Shown: in pieces, positions 47,998-50,109 of the stretch
Numbering within the stretch: position 1 is the stretch's first letter
Layout of the letters: every line of letters starts with the position of its first letter
NCBI RefSeq assembly: GCF_003584015.1
Contig: NZ_QXFM01000138.1
Location: 36,684-86,792 of the forward strand
Length of the DNA: 50,109 bases
Direction of reading: 5' to 3'
Source: Aurantiacibacter xanthus
GTDB lineage: Bacteria; Pseudomonadota; Alphaproteobacteria; Sphingomonadales; Sphingomonadaceae
Made by a program: the position numbers and the translations under genes
The notes under the pieces: generated by a model
Database searches by the model: none
Told to the model about the DNA's origin: nothing
The model's input: only the letters and a program-made list of their open reading frames with translations

Positions 47998-50109
47998 TCA
48001 GAAAGCGGCGTCGAAGCCGAGCCGGATGGTACGCGGGCGCAGCGGAGTCACCTGTTCGCGCCCCACCGCGAAAGGCGTACCCAGCGCAAAGCGGTTGCCT
48101 TCGATATCGGCGATATTGGTCACGCTGAGGGTCAGGCCGCTTGTCCTCGTGCCGATGCGCAAAGTTGCGCCGCTGTCGAGATAGTCGCCCTGCAAGTCGC
48201 CCAGTTCCGGGCCGACCCCAAGCCGGGACTTACCGACATAGTTCGCCCAGCCCCTCGCCCCAAGCTCCAGCCTCGACCCGATCGGGCGCCGATAGTCGAA
48301 CCCGAGCCGCCCGGCGAAGCGCGCAATATTCGGCACCTGCGTGAGTTCGCGCAAGGCCTCGACCTGCGGGGTATTGCCCTGATCCAGATAGTCTGCCGGA
48401 AGCCCCTTCAAGGCCGTCATCCGCAGCAATTGCGCAAGGTCCGAATTGTCGATCTCGCTCTCGTTGAACACCAGCCCCGCCTCGATGCGCAGTCCGGCTG
48501 CAAGCTCTACTCCGCCCGAAAGGCTGGCGGACCAGACGTGACCGTCGCCGATATTGGCGGTGGTGGGAAAGCCCGCGCTGTCGATGAAGTCGGCCTGAAT
48601 ATCCGTCCAGCGCGTGTAGGAGAGGCTCGCCGCGAGATCGAACTTGCCGCTGCCGCTCTGCCCGTGCCGCGCGCCCAGTTCGAAGGTGGAGGTGTGATCG
48701 TTGGCGAACTGGCGCACGAACGGCCCTTCGATTGCGAGGCCGCCGGGACGAAAGCTCTCCTGATAGCGAACGAACAGGCTGTCCTTCGTTCCCAGCCGCG
48801 CCAGCAGCGAGGCCGAGGGGAGGAAGGCCGTTTCGCTGCGGCTGGCCGTCGCGTCCCCCAGTCGGATGCTCAACACCTCTGCAACATCCTCGGCCGCACC
48901 GCCGAGCCGGGAATGGGCCAGACGCCCGCCAACGCTGGCAATCAGGCCTTCACGCAAGGCCAGCCGCACCTCGCCATAGAGCGCCGCTTCGTCGACCGTG
49001 TTGGAAACGCCGGTCGTGCTTTCGGTAAGCGCCGCCCCTTCCAGCGACCGCGTCAGCCGGGTGGTGTTGTGCGTGAACGCAAAACCCGCGAGCCAGCCGA
49101 TGCGGCCTGTGAGCGGTTGCCATATCCGCGTTTCGTTGGCGACCATCTCGGTGTTGTTGGCCTGCACGAACAACCGCGGCGCGCCCTCGGGCAATGTCGC
49201 GTCGTAGCGTTCGCGCAGTTCCTGCGAGGCCACGCCCGTGGTCGAGCGCAGGCGAATGTCGCCGAGCCACCCCGAGACCACCACCTGCCCATGCCGGTAG
49301 TCCGCCCTGGAGCCCTCCACCACCTGCGATGACTGGACCAGCGGCAGACCATCGCGGTCGGCATACTGGCTGTCGTCGGCCTCGGTGGTCTGCGCCAGGC
49401 CGATCAGGTCGACCGTCCAGTCGGGCGTCAGTTCGACGCGAACCGTGGCGCGGCCGCCGAGAATATTGGTGCGGTTGACGTTCTCCATCCCAAGCAGCGG
49501 CTTGTCGATATAGCCCCCTTGGGTCGCTGCATCGACCGAGACCCGCAGCGCCGCACTCTCGCCCAGCAGCGGCAGGTTGACCACCGCATTCGCATCTGCC
49601 CCGCCGGCACCGTGCTGCGTGAGCGAACCGCCGATCTGCGCTGACCCGGCCACCACGCCCAGCTCCGGCGCATTGGGCACCAGCCGGATGATCCCGCCCA
49701 GCGATCCCGCGCCATAAAGCGTGCCCTGCGGACCTTCGAGCACCTCCACCCGCTCCATGTCGGACAGGCGCAGGTCGGGATCGGGGGCGTTATAGCTCAG
49801 GCGCAGGTCGCCGAGATATTGCCCGACGGTCGCCTGTGTCGGCCCGGTGAAGCTGGAATCGGCGATGCCGCGAATGAACAGCTTGTTGCGCCCGCTGCCC
49901 AGATGGGTCGAGGACACGGTGGCGATCCGCTCGGAAATCCGCTCGGTGCCGCCGATCCCGCCACGGGCGATATCCTCTCCCGTGATGAAGGACACCTGCC
50001 CGGCGAACTGGCTCAGCATGGCGTCCTGCTTGCTCGCCGAAACGACGATTTCCGCCGGTTCGAGCGGCGCGATGCGCACAGGCGGCGGCGTGGTCGGCGC
50101 GCGCCCCTC
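47998..50109 (-). CDS. TonB-dependent outer-membrane receptor (5' end outside the window)
   Basis: 703 residues visible. The frame stays open to the window edge, so the true start lies beyond 50109. The first visible residues are EGRAPTTPPPVRIAPLEPAEIVVSASKQ. The stretch AEIVVSASK is a TonB box, and the preceding Pro-rich linker suggests an upstream domain, possibly an STN (signal-transduction) domain as in FecA/FpvA-type receptors. The plug has LSDMERVEVLEGPQGTLYGAGSLGG, and the barrel ends IRLGFDAAF. Receptors of the transducer type usually work with a nearby sigma-factor/anti-sigma pair, which may lie beyond the edge. The substrate is unknown. The autotransporter follows after 79 bases. 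Confidence 0.85.
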   Translation of the reverse strand, partial: EGRAPTTPPPVRIAPLEPAEIVVSASKQDAMLSQFAGQVSFITGEDIARGGIGGTERISERIATVSSTHLGSGRNKLFIRGIADSSFTGPTQATVGQYLGDLRLSYNAPDPDLRLSDMERVEVLEGPQGTLYGAGSLGGIIRLVPNAPELGVVAGSAQIGGSLTQHGAGGADANAVVNLPLLGESAALRVSVDAATQGGYIDKPLLGMENVNRTNILGGRATVRVELTPDWTVDLIGLAQTTEADDSQYADRDGLPLVQSSQVVEGSRADYRHGQVVVSGWLGDIRLRSTTGVASQELRERYDATLPEGAPRLFVQANNTEMVANETRIWQPLTGRIGWLAGFAFTHNTTRLTRSLEGAALTESTTGVSNTVDEAALYGEVRLALREGLIASVGGRLAHSRLGGAAEDVAEVLSIRLGDATASRSETAFLPSASLLARLGTKDSLFVRYQESFRPGGLAIEGPFVRQFANDHTSTFELGARHGQSGSGKFDLAASLSYTRWTDIQADFIDSAGFPTTANIGDGHVWSASLSGGVELAAGLRIEAGLVFNESEIDNSDLAQLLRMTALKGLPADYLDQGNTPQVEALRELTQVPNIARFAGRLGFDYRRPIGSRLELGARGWANYVGKSRLGVGPELGDLQGDYLDSGATLRIGTRTSGLTLSVTNIADIEGNRFALGTPFAVGREQVTPLRPRTIRLGFDAAF

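Noticed and set aside
44886-48128. 1080-codon plus-strand open frame opposite the autotransporter
   Set aside because: The minus strand gives a signal peptide, beta-helix repeats and an autotransporter barrel. The plus-strand translation is a His/Arg/Gly-rich mirror frame with no domain.

Overview
The window is GC-rich alphaproteobacterial DNA. The order Sphingomonadales (Erythrobacter/Novosphingobium/Sphingomonas-like) is my inference from the many large TonB-dependent receptors with 'IVVTAQ' or 'IVVTGSRIAR' plug starts, the S46 peptidase, the DUF6152-type protein and the flagellar gene set. I see no rRNA, tRNA, CRISPR array, transposase or phage gene. Layout 1-16,640 (flagellum): the 3' end of a flagellin gene with a textbook terminator, then a 13-gene minus-strand block read flgB-C-D-E-F-G-H-I-J-K-L-motA-motB, ending in a terminator at 561-601. 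Pointing the other way from flgB are an ExbB/MotA-like plus ExbD/MotB-like pair, flgA, flgM, a flgN-like gene, a signal-less lytic transglycosylase, flhA and the sigma-28 gene fliA. Near-consensus sigma-54 (-24/-12) promoters precede flgB, flgA and the transglycosylase-flhA-fliA operon. With fliA at the end of one of these operons, this fits a sigma-54 to sigma-28 cascade with FlgM as anti-sigma factor. Several parts are minimal: FlgE is 270 aa, FlgD is 110 aa, and FlgJ has only the rod-binding domain. Layout 16,650-24,400: S46 dipeptidyl-peptidase, Tat-exported PhoD-type phosphatase and a TonB receptor on the minus strand (peptide and phosphoester scavenging), then a divergent MFS transporter. 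Layout 24,400-31,360: a second TonB receptor, an intergenic region with a twin palindromic operator, a lipoprotein patatin plus MscS channel operon, and two small exported proteins. Layout 31,360-44,550 looks like a catabolic island: a TonB receptor, a tandem-MarR regulator, an operon of TonB receptor, small secreted protein and TauD/TfdA dioxygenase, a divergent FAD-dependent oxidoreductase, an IlvD/Edd-type dehydratase and a MarR regulator. Two matching 20-bp operators, TTATGT-N8-ACAT(T/A)A, lie on the promoters of the receptor-TauD operon (also facing the FAD gene) and of the dehydratase gene, which suggests one regulon for an unidentified substrate. Layout 44,650-50,109: a classical autotransporter and the 3' part of another TonB receptor whose start lies beyond the window. 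The best candidates for new biology are the small ion-channel-like pair inside the flagellar cluster and the TauD/FAD-oxidoreductase/dehydratase regulon. All function calls rest on reading the sequence and family knowledge; no database search was run.
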